64,000 nucleotides of DNA from Streptomyces bicolor. Its GTDB lineage: Bacteria; Actinomycetota; Actinomycetes; Streptomycetales; Streptomycetaceae. The notes under the pieces are model-generated. The model was not told where the DNA came from. It saw nothing but the letters and a program-made list of their open reading frames with translations, and made no database searches. The translations under genes were made by a program, and so were the position numbers. Numbering within the stretch: the stretch's first letter is position 1; each line of letters starts with the position of its first letter. The DNA is taken from assembly GCF_000719285.1 (NCBI RefSeq), contig NZ_JOFS01000016.1, positions 84,268 to 148,267 of the forward strand. The letters are read 5' to 3'. Below are positions 51,623-60,376 of the stretch, piece by piece.

Positions 51623-52827
51623 CCCGCCGACCCGCTGTCGCCGTCACGGGCCTGGGCGTCCGCTGCGCCGCCGGAGCGACTCCGGCGGCGCTGTGGGAGA
51701 GCCTCGTACAGGGTCGTACGGCGACGTCGCTGCACACGTTCGACGACGAGGGCACCGTCGTCTACCCGGCGTGTCCGATGGCCGGCTTCGACCCGGCCGG
51801 CTACCTGTCGCCCAAGGAGGTGCGGCGGGCCGACCGGTCGGTGCAGCTGGCGGTGTGCGCGGCCGTGGACGCCGTGGCGGACGCCGGGGGACTGGAGGTC
51901 GAGCCCGGACGGCGGGCGGTGGTCACCGGGACCGGATACGGCGGGGTGATCAGCCAGGAGAACGGTATCGGGCGTCCCGATGTGCTCTACGCGCCCCGGC
52001 TGATGCACAACGCGGGTGCCTACTGGATCAGTGCCCGGCTCGGTATCACCGGCCCCAGTCTGACGGTCTCCACCGCGTGTGCCTCCGGGACGCACGCGGT
52101 GGGTGAGGCGATGCAGATGATCCGGGCGGGGTGCGCGGACGTGGTGGTGGCGGGCGGCCATGACAGCCCCCTGACGCCGACCACCGCGCTGGCCTTCGGG
52201 CGGGCCGGTGCGATGGTCACCGAGTGCGCGGACCCCGCCGCCGCGTCCCGCCCGTTCGACATCGGGCGGCAGGGGTTCGTGCTCGCCGAAGGGGCGGCCT
52301 TCCTGGTGCTGGAGCGGCTGGACCTCGCCCACGCGCGGGGGGCCCGGATCTACGCCACGCTGACCGGGTACGGCCGTACGTCCGACGCCCACCACCTCAC
52401 GGCGCCGCATCCCGACGGTGCCGGGGCGCGGGCGTGCATGGAGCAGGCGCTCGCCGACGCCGGGACGACCGCGGAGGCCGTCACCTACGTCAACGCGCAC
52501 GGCACCGGCACCGAGCTGAACGACATCGCGGAGGCGCAGGCCATCGCCGCCCTGTTCGGCCCGCGCCGGGTGCCCGTGACCGCGCCCAAGTCGGTGACCG
52601 GGCACGGGCTGGGGCTGGCGGGGGCGCTGGAAGCCGTGATCACGGCCTGGTCGGTGCGCGAAGGGCTGGCGCCGCCGACCGCGTGCCTCACACGGCTGGA
52701 CCCGCGGTGCGAGCTGGACGTGGTCACCGGCGAGCCGCGCAAGATCCCGAACGGCCCGGTGATCAGCAACAGTTTCGCCTTCGGCGGCCACAACGCCTGT
52801 GTCGTTCTCGATTCGCCGCACGGCTGA
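51619..52827 (+). CDS. beta-ketoacyl-ACP synthase (FabF/KAS II type)
   Basis: 402 residues from GTG 51619. The condensing triad is complete: Cys154 (STACASGTHA), His294 (VNAHGTGTELND) and His329 (KSVTGHGLGLAGALE), so it should decarboxylate malonyl-ACP and elongate. There is no adjacent chain-length factor, ketoreductase, dehydratase or acyltransferase of the malonyl type, so other steps must come from the host fatty acid synthase. Translationally coupled to its ACP. Confidence 0.93.
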   Translation: MTRRPAVAVTGLGVRCAAGATPAALWESLVQGRTATSLHTFDDEGTVVYPACPMAGFDPAGYLSPKEVRRADRSVQLAVCAAVDAVADAGGLEVEPGRRAVVTGTGYGGVISQENGIGRPDVLYAPRLMHNAGAYWISARLGITGPSLTVSTACASGTHAVGEAMQMIRAGCADVVVAGGHDSPLTPTTALAFGRAGAMVTECADPAAASRPFDIGRQGFVLAEGAAFLVLERLDLAHARGARIYATLTGYGRTSDAHHLTAPHPDGAGARACMEQALADAGTTAEAVTYVNAHGTGTELNDIAEAQAIAALFGPRRVPVTAPKSVTGHGLGLAGALEAVITAWSVREGLAPPTACLTRLDPRCELDVVTGEPRKIPNGPVISNSFAFGGHNACVVLDSPHG

Positions 52828-52845
52828 TCAGCGGAGGTTCGTCCC

Positions 52846-54120
52846 ATGAGGCTGACCGCCATCGAAGAAGGGCACGTGCGCAACGGGCTTCCGGGGTCGA
52901 TCGGCATCGCCGGGGTGTTCCGGGGAAGGCCGTTCGAGCCGGACGAGGTTCGGTCCCGGGTGCGTGAACGATGGGGCGGGCTGGAGCGGATGAGCCGCGT
53001 CCTGCTGCCCCCGGCGCGGTCCGCGGCGTTGTCGGGGCATCGATGGGCGGCGGCCCGGTCGTTCGATCCCGGCGCGTATGTCGCCGCCACGGTCCAGGAT
53101 CTCGAATCGCTGCTGGCCGAAGCGGTCAGCCACCCGGTGCCGGCCGAACGGCCGCTGTGGCGGCTGCTGGTGACGCGACCCGCCACCCCGGAGGGCGAGC
53201 ACGCCGTCGTGCTGCTCGCCGATCACGCGCTGCTGGACGGCAGATCCCTGGAGACCCTCTTCCGGCTGCTGATGGACGGCGCCGAACCCACGGCCGCGGC
53301 ACTCCCTGTCGCCACGGCGCGACCGCGCCCGTCCGTCCGTCCCGCCACGGTGGGCAGGGAGTTGCGCCGCATCGGGGCCGTCGGCCGACCCCTTCCCACG
53401 GCTGCCCCGGGTGCATCGCGGCCGTCCGTCGCCGTCGTCGAACTGGACCCGCAGGTGATGCGCGCCGCGCGCCGTCAGCCGGCCGGCGGGCGCGGAGCGA
53501 CGCTGAACGAACTGCTGCTGAGCACGTACGCCGGAGCCCTCCGTGCCTGCCACGGCCCCCTGCGCTCCTGGCCCGGAGGGTCAACCCCCTTCTACGCCAC
53601 GGTGCCGGTCGACCTGCGCACCCGGCACGACGCACAGCGGCTCGGCAACGGCGTCACCGCGCTGCGCATCCCGCTGCCCGTCGACGTCGACTCGCCGGTG
53701 GCCCGCCTCCAGGCATGCCAGGAACTCGTCGCGGCGTTCCCCCACCGTCTCGACGCCCACCACGCGATCCTTCCCGCACTGCAGGCAGCCGCGCGCGCCG
53801 TGCCGTTGCTGGCCGGGGTCATGGCCAGGAACCTGGCCCGTCCCGAGGCCACCACGAGCCTGTGCACCGCCTTCAAGTGGCGGGACCACCCCAGCCACCT
53901 GCACGGTCGCCCCCTGTCCCGCATCGTCCCCCTGCCGCAGCTCTCCCCGCCGGGCACGGCGAACCTCTGCCTCGTCCACACCGCCGACGCCTACACGCTC
54001 ACCGTCGTCAGCCACGCGCGCGCGGGGGACGCGGGGATGCTCGGTGATGCCGTTGCCCGGGAACTGAAGGCAGTGGCGGCGTACGACGTTCCTGCCGCGT
54101 CTGCCGGACAGACGTGGTGA
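52846..54120 (+). CDS. WS/DGAT- or condensation-like acyltransferase 2
   Basis: 424 residues from ATG 52846, 18 bp after the ketosynthase. Motif DHALLDGRS (about residues 126-134) again has only the second His of HHxxxDG. It shares GLERM, ARRQPA(D/G)GRGATLNELL and VDLRTR blocks with acyltransferase 1, indicating duplication within the operon. The C-terminus SPPGTANLCLVHTADAYTLTVV matches the WS/DGAT end. Two related transferases beside one ACP/KS pair suggest transfer of one acyl chain to two positions or acceptors. Confidence 0.72.
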   Translation: MRLTAIEEGHVRNGLPGSIGIAGVFRGRPFEPDEVRSRVRERWGGLERMSRVLLPPARSAALSGHRWAAARSFDPGAYVAATVQDLESLLAEAVSHPVPAERPLWRLLVTRPATPEGEHAVVLLADHALLDGRSLETLFRLLMDGAEPTAAALPVATARPRPSVRPATVGRELRRIGAVGRPLPTAAPGASRPSVAVVELDPQVMRAARRQPAGGRGATLNELLLSTYAGALRACHGPLRSWPGGSTPFYATVPVDLRTRHDAQRLGNGVTALRIPLPVDVDSPVARLQACQELVAAFPHRLDAHHAILPALQAAARAVPLLAGVMARNLARPEATTSLCTAFKWRDHPSHLHGRPLSRIVPLPQLSPPGTANLCLVHTADAYTLTVVSHARAGDAGMLGDAVARELKAVAAYDVPAASAGQTW

Positions 54121-54294
54121 GAGCCCTGGCCAGGGCGGGGCGCGTCAGCACGTCCGTGCTGTCGGCGAACTGGTCCACCGCTCCGACGGGCGGCAGGTTC
54201 TTGAGGGCCGGGTCGGTGGAAGCGGTTGGCGAGCAGGACCTGGAAGGGACGGGAGTGGTACGCGCGCGTGGCGGGTCGACGCCTGCGTCCAGCC

Positions 54295-54774
54295 TTAGAT
54301 ACCCGCTGCAAGCCTGGTCAGCGCATCGTCCGTCATTCGATAAACCGTCCACTCGTCCTGCGGGCCGGCGCCGAGCGCCTCGTAGAAGGCGATGGAGGGG
54401 GCGTTCCAGTTCAGCACGGACCACTCCAGGCGCTGGTAGCCGCGCTCCACGCACAGCCGGGCCAGTTCGGTGAGCAGGGCCTTGCCGTGGCCGGCGCCTC
54501 GTGCGGTGGGGCGGACGTAGAGATCCTCCAGGTAGATGCCGTGGACGCCGCGCCAGGTGGAGAAGTTGAGGAACCAGATCGCGTAGCCGACGGTCTCGCC
54601 GGTCGTGTCGTCGGCCGCGATGTGGGCGTAGGCGGCGGGGTGGTCGCCGAAGAGGGCGTCGTGGAGTTGCTCCTTGGTGGCCCTCGCCTCCTCCAGCGCC
54701 TTCTCGTACTCGGCGAGTTCGCGGATGAGGGTGTGGATGACGGGGATGTCGGCGGGGGTCGCGGGTCGGATCAT
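54295..54774 (-). CDS. GNAT-family N-acetyltransferase
   Basis: 159 residues from ATG 54774. The GNAT signature is clear: IRPATPADIPVIHTLIREL at the start, IYLEDLYVRPTARGAGHGKALL (acetyl-CoA loop R-x-x-G-x-G/A) and VLNWNAPSIAFYEALGA. This subgroup includes diamine/spermidine and thialysine acetyltransferases (the NxxAxxFY region fits), but the substrate is not certain. Convergent with the acyltransferase operon; the 174 bp between hold only weak, gene-relic-like sequence. Confidence 0.88.
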   Translation of the reverse strand: MIRPATPADIPVIHTLIRELAEYEKALEEARATKEQLHDALFGDHPAAYAHIAADDTTGETVGYAIWFLNFSTWRGVHGIYLEDLYVRPTARGAGHGKALLTELARLCVERGYQRLEWSVLNWNAPSIAFYEALGAGPQDEWTVYRMTDDALTRLAAGI

Positions 54775-54783
54775 GGGCGCAGG

Positions 54784-55671
54784 CTAGCTGCCGTGCGCGC
54801 GCAGGCGCCGCGCGATTTCCAGTTGGCGGTCCTCCACCGGGCGGCCGTCCTCGATGTCCCAGAGGCAGTTCTGCAGGAGGCGGCCGTACGTCCATGCACG
54901 CGCGCGTGCGCGGTCCAGGCCGAGTACGTCGGTCATGGCGTCGAAGCGCCAGCAGACGTCGTCGGCGTCGAAGCGGTTGTCGAGGGCGGGCCACAGTTCG
55001 AAGCCGGGGTCGCCGGCGAGGGGCTTGGGGTCGATGGCGAGCCACGGGGCGCGTTCGGAGGCGAGGACGTTCTCGTCGTGGAGGTCCCAGTGCAGGAGGC
55101 GGTCGCCGGGGTCGGTGACCACCTCGCGTACGGCGGCGGCGCAGTGGGCGACGATGCCGCGGGCCTCCGGGTCGGGGATGCGCTGCAGGGCCCACGGCGT
55201 CTGCTCCAGCATGGCCTGCGCGATGTCGCCGAGGCGGCGCAGGCCGGCGGGCGCGGGGAAGGACGTGAGGTGGGCGAGCAGCTGGGCGATGACCAGAACC
55301 GACTCGTGGACGTCCGGCTGGTGCGCGAGCATGCGGGAGGAGTCGAGGCGTTCGAGCAGCATCGCGCCGGTCGCCGCGTCGTGGTCGAGGAGCCGTACCG
55401 CCCCGTCGCCGTCCCACGCGCGCAGAGCCACCGGTTCGCCCTCGCTCTCCTCGTCGAGGAGTTGCAGTTTGAGGACGGCCGGGCTGCCGTCCCGTCGGAG
55501 TACGGGGAGGATCAGGGCGCTGACCCCGTGCATCGGCCGTCCGTCGACCGTCAGTTCCCAGCGGTCGAGAAAGTCGGCCGTGAGGTCCGGGAGTCCGGCG
55601 ATGAAGGCGCGGCCCGCCTCCCCGTTGTACTTCTGCTGTGATGCGGCGAGTTCGTCCGGAATGTCGATCAC
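54784..55671 (-). CDS. aminoglycoside phosphotransferase, streptomycin-6-kinase-like
   Basis: 295 residues from GTG 55671. LLHWDLHDENVLASER supplies the catalytic Asp/Asn loop and AIDPKPLAGDPGFELWP the metal-binding region; this IDPK-GDP-x-x-E form is typical of the APH(6)/streptomycin and hydroxyurea phosphotransferase group. It may confer low-level aminoglycoside resistance or act on another metabolite. It lies 9 bp upstream of the GNAT gene on the same strand, so the two form an operon. Confidence 0.82.
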   Translation of the reverse strand: MIDIPDELAASQQKYNGEAGRAFIAGLPDLTADFLDRWELTVDGRPMHGVSALILPVLRRDGSPAVLKLQLLDEESEGEPVALRAWDGDGAVRLLDHDAATGAMLLERLDSSRMLAHQPDVHESVLVIAQLLAHLTSFPAPAGLRRLGDIAQAMLEQTPWALQRIPDPEARGIVAHCAAAVREVVTDPGDRLLHWDLHDENVLASERAPWLAIDPKPLAGDPGFELWPALDNRFDADDVCWRFDAMTDVLGLDRARARAWTYGRLLQNCLWDIEDGRPVEDRQLEIARRLRAHGS

Positions 55672-55724
55672 TCTGCGACCCTACGGGGCTCCCGGAATCG
55701 GCTCACTCGAATTACCGTCCTCGC

Positions 55725-57131
55725 ATGAGCAGCTCGGTCAGTGGTGCCGTCAACGGCGGCATCTCCTTCTGGTACGCGGACGACGGCCTCCCCGAGGTGC
55801 GCGAGCCGCTTGCGGGGGACGCCTCCGCGGACGTGGTGATCGTGGGTGGCGGGTACACGGGACTGTGGACCGCGTACTACCTGAAGAAGGCGGTCCCCTT
55901 CCTCCGTATCACCGTCCTCGAGCAGAAGTTCTGCGGCTACGGCGCTTCGGGGCGCAACGGCGGCTGGCTGTACAACGGCATCGCGGGCCGTGACCGGTAT
56001 GCGAAGCTGCACGGCCACGACGCGGCCGTACGGCTGCAGCGGGCCATGAACGACACGGTCGACGAGGTCATCAGGGCGGCGGCGGAGGAGGGCTTCGACG
56101 CCGGCATCCACAAGGGCGGGGTCCTCGAAGTGGCCCGTACGCCGGCGCAGTGGGCGCGGCTGAAGGCCTTCCACGAGCACGAGGTGTCGTACGGCGAGAA
56201 GGACCGCGTGCTGTACGGCGCCCGCGAGACCGCCGAGCGGATCAGGGTGGCCGACGCGGTCGGCTCGACCTGGACGCCGCACGGTGCGCGCGTGCACCCC
56301 GTGAAGCTGGTCAAGGGCCTCGCATCGGCCGTGGCGGCGCTGGGCGTGACGATTCACGAGCTGACGCCGGTGACGGAGATCCGGCCCAAGCACGCCGTCA
56401 CGCCGTACGGCACCGTCCGCGCGCCCTATGTCCTGCGCTGCACCGAGGGCTTCACGGCCGCCCTGAAGGGCCAGAAGCGGACCTGGCTGCCGATGAACTC
56501 CTCGATGATCGCCACCGAGCCGCTGACGGACGAGCAGTGGGCGGCGGTCGGCTGGGACGGCCTGGAGACGCTCGGCGACATGGCGCACGCCTACATGTAC
56601 GCGCAGCGCACCGCCGACGGGCGGATCGCGCTGGGCGGGCGCGGGGTGCCGTACCGCTTCGGGTCGCGCACCGACAACGACGGGCGCACGCAGCCCGCGA
56701 CCGTCGAGGCGCTGCGGGAGATCCTCGCCGACTTCTTCCCGGCGCTGGCCCGGGTGCGGGTCGAGCACGCCTGGTCGGGCGTGCTGGGCGTGCCGCGCGA
56801 CTGGTGTGCGACGGTGACGCTGGACCGGTCGACCGGGCTCGGCTGGGCGGGCGGTTATGTCGGTTCGGGCGTGGCCACGGCCAACCTCGCGGCGCGCACC
56901 CTGCGGGATCTGGTGCAGCAGGACTCCGGACAGAGCGGGCGGACCGAGCTGACCGACCTGCCGTGGGTCGGTCACAAGGTGCGCAGGTGGGAGCCGGAGC
57001 CGCTGCGCTGGCTCGGGGTGCACGGGCTGTACGCCACCTACCGGGCGGCGGACCGGCGGGAACGCGTCACCAGCGGCGCGGAGGCCTCGAAGCTGGCGCG
57101 GATCGCCGACCGGGTGGCCGGGCGGCACTGA
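55725..57131 (+). CDS. FAD-dependent oxidoreductase (DAO superfamily)
   Basis: 468 residues from ATG 55725. The dinucleotide-binding fold is VVIVGGGYTGLWTAYYL with the acidic residue ending strand 2 (ITVLEQKFCGYGASGRNGG). C-terminal VGSGVATANLAARTL closes the FAD site. The family oxidises amino groups (glycine/sarcosine oxidase-like, or gamma-glutamylputrescine oxidase-like). Divergent from the kinase gene by 53 bp. Confidence 0.88.
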   Translation: MSSSVSGAVNGGISFWYADDGLPEVREPLAGDASADVVIVGGGYTGLWTAYYLKKAVPFLRITVLEQKFCGYGASGRNGGWLYNGIAGRDRYAKLHGHDAAVRLQRAMNDTVDEVIRAAAEEGFDAGIHKGGVLEVARTPAQWARLKAFHEHEVSYGEKDRVLYGARETAERIRVADAVGSTWTPHGARVHPVKLVKGLASAVAALGVTIHELTPVTEIRPKHAVTPYGTVRAPYVLRCTEGFTAALKGQKRTWLPMNSSMIATEPLTDEQWAAVGWDGLETLGDMAHAYMYAQRTADGRIALGGRGVPYRFGSRTDNDGRTQPATVEALREILADFFPALARVRVEHAWSGVLGVPRDWCATVTLDRSTGLGWAGGYVGSGVATANLAARTLRDLVQQDSGQSGRTELTDLPWVGHKVRRWEPEPLRWLGVHGLYATYRAADRRERVTSGAEASKLARIADRVAGRH

Positions 57132-57177
57132 GACCGTCATGGTGAGGGAGGGCTCCGCATGGCGATGGGGCCTCTCC

Positions 57178-58176
57178 TCACGCGGTTGCCTGAGCCGAGG
57201 GCTCCAGCACCACCTTCCCCGTGGTTCCACGCGTCTCCAGAGCGCGATGGGCGGCCGCCGCCTCGGCGAGCGGGAAGCGCTGCACGGCCGGGGTGAGCCG
57301 GCCCGCGGCGGCTTCGGCGAGGGCGCGCAGTTCCAGGGTGCGTACGGGGTTGGGGCCGCCGGCCCGCTGCATCATCACGGCGCCGAGGACCTGCTCGGAG
57401 ACGCCGTCGACGAGGTAGGGCTCGCCGTCGTGCAGGCCTGCGCCGGACCAGCCGAAGACGAGGTGCCGGCCGCCGGGGCCGAGCAGGGCGACGGACTCGC
57501 GGGCGACCTCGCCGCCGACGCCGTCGAAGACGACGGTGGCCGGCCGTCCGCCCAGGAAGGCGCGGACCTTCTCGGGCCAGGCGGGGTCCTTGTAGTCGAC
57601 GGCGAGATCGGCGCCGTTCTCCCGCACACGGGCGACCTTCTCGGGCCCGCCCGCGAGGCCGATGACGACGGCGCCGGCGTTCCTGGCGTACTGCACGAGC
57701 AGGGTGCCGATGCCACCGGCGGCCGCCGGGATCACGGCGACCGAGTCCGGGCCGAACTCGGCGAACTGGAGGATCCCCATCGTCGTACGGCCCGTCCCGA
57801 TCATGGCGACGGCCTCGGCGAAGTCGAGGTTCGCCGGGATCTCGTGGACGCGGTCGACATCGGTGACGGCGAGCTCGGCGTACCCGCCCGGCGCGAAGCC
57901 GAGGTGGGCGACGACGCGCTTGCCGCGCCAGAGCGCCGCCACGCCCTCGCCGAGGGACTCGACCACGCCGGCGACCTCGCGGCCGGGGATGGTGGGCAGC
58001 GTGGGCGGCTGCGGGGCCGGGCCCTGAACGCCCGCGCGCAGGGCCGTGTCGAGGAGGTGGACACCGGCCGCCGCCACGGCGATGCGGACCTGGCCCGGGC
58101 CGGGTGCGGGATCGTCGACCTGTTCGTAGGTGAGGTTCTCGGCCGGGCCGAAAGTGTGCAGGCGGATGGCGTGCAT
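57178..58176 (-). CDS. NADPH:quinone oxidoreductase, zinc-free MDR family, SoxR-regulated
   Basis: 332 residues from ATG 58176 (GGGGGACC upstream); ATG 58188 is in frame. MDR fold: N-terminal GroES-like domain (PAPGPGQVRIAVAAAGVHLLD, PTIPGREVAGVVESLG) and NADPH loop AAAGGIGTLLVQYARNAGA. The catalytic zinc ligands of alcohol dehydrogenases are missing, as in quinone reductases. A perfect SoxR box lies about 75-100 bp upstream; in S. coelicolor a quinone-oxidoreductase-like gene of this neighbourhood (SCO4266, from memory) is a SoxR target. Confidence 0.9.
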   Translation of the reverse strand: MHAIRLHTFGPAENLTYEQVDDPAPGPGQVRIAVAAAGVHLLDTALRAGVQGPAPQPPTLPTIPGREVAGVVESLGEGVAALWRGKRVVAHLGFAPGGYAELAVTDVDRVHEIPANLDFAEAVAMIGTGRTTMGILQFAEFGPDSVAVIPAAAGGIGTLLVQYARNAGAVVIGLAGGPEKVARVRENGADLAVDYKDPAWPEKVRAFLGGRPATVVFDGVGGEVARESVALLGPGGRHLVFGWSGAGLHDGEPYLVDGVSEQVLGAVMMQRAGGPNPVRTLELRALAEAAAGRLTPAVQRFPLAEAAAAHRALETRGTTGKVVLEPSAQATA

Positions 58177-58243
58177 GGGGTCCCCCATCGTTCCGGACTC
58201 GGATGTGTCAGGCGCCGACCCCGTCGCCGGAGGCGGCTCAACG

Positions 58244-58274
58244 ATGCTGCAACCTCAAGCTTGCTTGAGGTCAA
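58244..58274 (-). promoter_or_regulatory. SoxR promoter with perfect operator
   Basis: On the minus strand TTGACC (58274-58269) and CAGCAT (58249-58244) are separated by 19 bp, and the spacer holds the perfect dyad ACCTCAAGCTTGCTTGAGGT (58252-58271; 9-bp arms). This is the classical SoxR arrangement, reading into the quinone oxidoreductase gene. The operator overlaps the stop codon of the flavoprotein gene upstream. Confidence 0.88.
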
Positions 58275-59427
58275 GGGGGTGCCGGCCGACGGCGTGCTTG
58301 CCGAGAGCCAGGGACACGGCCGTGAGCGCGCTGTTGAAGGAGACCTCGGACAGCACGCCGGGGGCGGCGACCTGGTCCCCCGCCAGATAGACGCCGTCGC
58401 CACGGTCGACGGCCGGACGGTCCCGCCAGCTCGTGCCGGGCACGTCGACGGCGCCGGTACGGCCGTTCGCGACGGCCTCCCGCCTCCAGGTGACGCGTTC
58501 GCGCCAGCCGGGGAAGCCGAGGTCGAGGAGCTGCTCGGCGCGGGCGACGCCGTCGGCCTTGGACTCGTGCGGGGCGAGGGGAATCTGCCCCTGGATCAGC
58601 TGCTCACCTGCCGGCGCCAGGGACCGGTCCTGCGCGGTGAACCGCTCCAGCCACCCGGTCGCGTCGAGATCGGACACGGCGAAGGCGTCCCCGCGCCGGG
58701 TGCGCACGGCCAGGTCGACGAGCGTCGTACGACCGCTGGTCCAGGTCAGGGAGTCGTCCTTGAGGAGGCGGCGGGCGGCGTCGAGGGAGGTGGCGACGAC
58801 GACGGGCGTATCGGTCGGGAGTTCGTCGACGCGGGACAGGGTCTCCATCCGCACCCCGAGATTCCAGGCCCGGGCCGCCATCCGGTCGATCACCGTGGCC
58901 CAGCCGCCCCGCGGATAGTGCGCCTCCGGCGGCAGCTTGGTGGCCCGGCGCAGCCGCTCCTGCACGAACGCGGCGGACAGGGCGCCGGGGTCGTGGTGGA
59001 ACAGGGCGACCGCGGAGTAGTGCGCGGCTGCCCGCGCCCCCTCCTCGCCGGCGATGCCGGTGGCCCAGGTCAGGAAGTCGACGTCGACGGGCGCCTGCGG
59101 CAGACCGCGCCGCAGCAGCTTGAGCATGGCGAAGGGCGGCGTACGGCGCAGCACGCCACGGTGCCGCAGCCGCAGCCGGGCCGCCTCCAGGGGCGGTATC
59201 GGCGCGAGCGGCCCGATCAGGTCGCGCTGCTTGAGCCAGGCCCAGTGCGGGCCGCCGTTGTACAGGGCGTGCGGTCCCTCGTTGGTCTTGTACGGCCCCT
59301 CGGCGGTCCGCGCCCGCCCGCCGAGGGTGTGGTGGGCTTCGTACACGGTGACCTTGGCGCCCGCCTCGGCGGCGGTGATGGCCGCGGTGAGTCCGGCGAA
59401 GCCGCCGCCGATGACGGTGATGCGGTG
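58255..59427 (-). CDS. phytoene-desaturase-like FAD/NAD(P)-dependent oxidoreductase
   Basis: 390 residues from ATG 59427 (GGGAGACC upstream). MHRITVIGGGFAGLTAAITA with VTVYEAHHTLGGRART is the FAD fold of amine oxidase/carotene desaturase-like proteins; DGVYLAGDQVAAPGVLSEVSFNSA is the C-terminal FAD-contact motif. Substrate unknown; isolated from carotenoid genes here. Its stop lies inside the SoxR operator of the next gene. Confidence 0.85.
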   Translation of the reverse strand, partial: HRITVIGGGFAGLTAAITAAEAGAKVTVYEAHHTLGGRARTAEGPYKTNEGPHALYNGGPHWAWLKQRDLIGPLAPIPPLEAARLRLRHRGVLRRTPPFAMLKLLRRGLPQAPVDVDFLTWATGIAGEEGARAAAHYSAVALFHHDPGALSAAFVQERLRRATKLPPEAHYPRGGWATVIDRMAARAWNLGVRMETLSRVDELPTDTPVVVATSLDAARRLLKDDSLTWTSGRTTLVDLAVRTRRGDAFAVSDLDATGWLERFTAQDRSLAPAGEQLIQGQIPLAPHESKADGVARAEQLLDLGFPGWRERVTWRREAVANGRTGAVDVPGTSWRDRPAVDRGDGVYLAGDQVAAPGVLSEVSFNSALTAVSLALGKHAVGRHPLDLKQA

Positions 59428-59623
59428 CATGGTGGGGGTCTCCCTCTCGCTCGGGGATTGTTGGCGCCTCGGGCTCGGGCCTGCTCGGGCCTGCTCGGGG
59501 CTTGCTCGGGTCGCCTTTCCTGCCTTCTTCGTGAGTACGACGGTCCTGGGCCCCCGGAATGTGACATCGGCGGCGTTCTCGCAGGTCGGGGGGATTGTCA
59601 GTGGTGGGGTGCAGCATGGGGGC

Positions 59624-60343
59624 ATGGCGAGGAGAGCGATGGGTGCGGGCGGCGGTACGGGCAGGGGTGCCGGCGCCGGACGGACCGGCGTGAAGGGCGC
59701 ACGGCGGCCCGAGGTGCGGCTGCCGCCGCTGGAGCCGTACCGGGACGGGGGGTTGGAGCCGGACGGGGACTACGACGGCCTGGAGTTCCGTGACGAGGAC
59801 CTCACCGGGCAGGACGGCTCGGGCGCCCGGTTCATGGACTGTGCGCTGCGGGGCTGCGCCCTGGACGAGACGGGACTCCGGCACGCCCGGATCCTCGACT
59901 CCGTCCTGACGGCGCCACGGGGCGTCGGCACCGACCTCGCCGAGTCGACCCTGCGTGATGTGGAGCTGGTGGACGCCCGGCTGGGCGGGGTGCAGCTGCA
60001 CGGCGCCGTCCTGGAGCGGGTCCTGGTCCGGGGCGGCAAGATCGACTACCTGAACCTGCGCAAGGCCAAGCTGAGAGACGTCGTCTTCGAGGGCTGCGTC
60101 CTCGTCGAGCCGGACTTCGGGGGCGCCCGTCTGGAGCGGGTGGAGTTCGTGGACTGCGCGCTCAAGGCGGCGGACCTCAGCGGGGTGACGCTGACGGACG
60201 TGGATCTGCGCAGGGCGGCCGAGCTGGAGATCGCGCGGGGGGTGGAGCGGCTGGCGGGGGCGGTGATCAGTCCGACGCAACTGCTGGATCTGGCACCGGT
60301 GCTGGCGGCGGAGATGGGAGTGCGGGTGGAGGCCGGCCCGTGA
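59624..60343 (+). CDS. pentapeptide-repeat protein
   Basis: 239 residues from ATG 59624 (ATG 59639 with AGGAGAG is an alternative). After a Gly/Arg-rich start, residues about 50-190 follow the A(D/N)LXX pentapeptide pattern (DGLEFRDEDLTGQDGSGARF, LDETGLRHARILDSVL, LNLRKAKLRDVVFEGCVL, ALKAADLSGVTLTDVDLRRA), forming a right-handed quadrilateral helix. Some members mimic DNA and protect gyrase from fluoroquinolones; whether this one does is unknown. The ncRNA locus follows. Confidence 0.85.
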   Translation: MARRAMGAGGGTGRGAGAGRTGVKGARRPEVRLPPLEPYRDGGLEPDGDYDGLEFRDEDLTGQDGSGARFMDCALRGCALDETGLRHARILDSVLTAPRGVGTDLAESTLRDVELVDARLGGVQLHGAVLERVLVRGGKIDYLNLRKAKLRDVVFEGCVLVEPDFGGARLERVEFVDCALKAADLSGVTLTDVDLRRAAELEIARGVERLAGAVISPTQLLDLAPVLAAEMGVRVEAGP

Positions 60344-60376
60344 TCGGCACCCGAACGGGTCCGGTATGATTGATCC

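Noticed and set aside
54121..54294. Possible gene remnant between acyltransferase 2 and the GNAT gene (minus frame with TDPALKNLPPVGAVDQFADS)
   Set aside because: The stretch looks protein-like but has no start, no recognisable family and runs into the antisense of acyltransferase 2; too weak to list.
57139..59793. 884-codon plus-strand open frame
   Set aside because: Antisense of the quinone oxidoreductase and flavoprotein genes; those carry FAD/NADPH motifs and a correctly oriented SoxR promoter.
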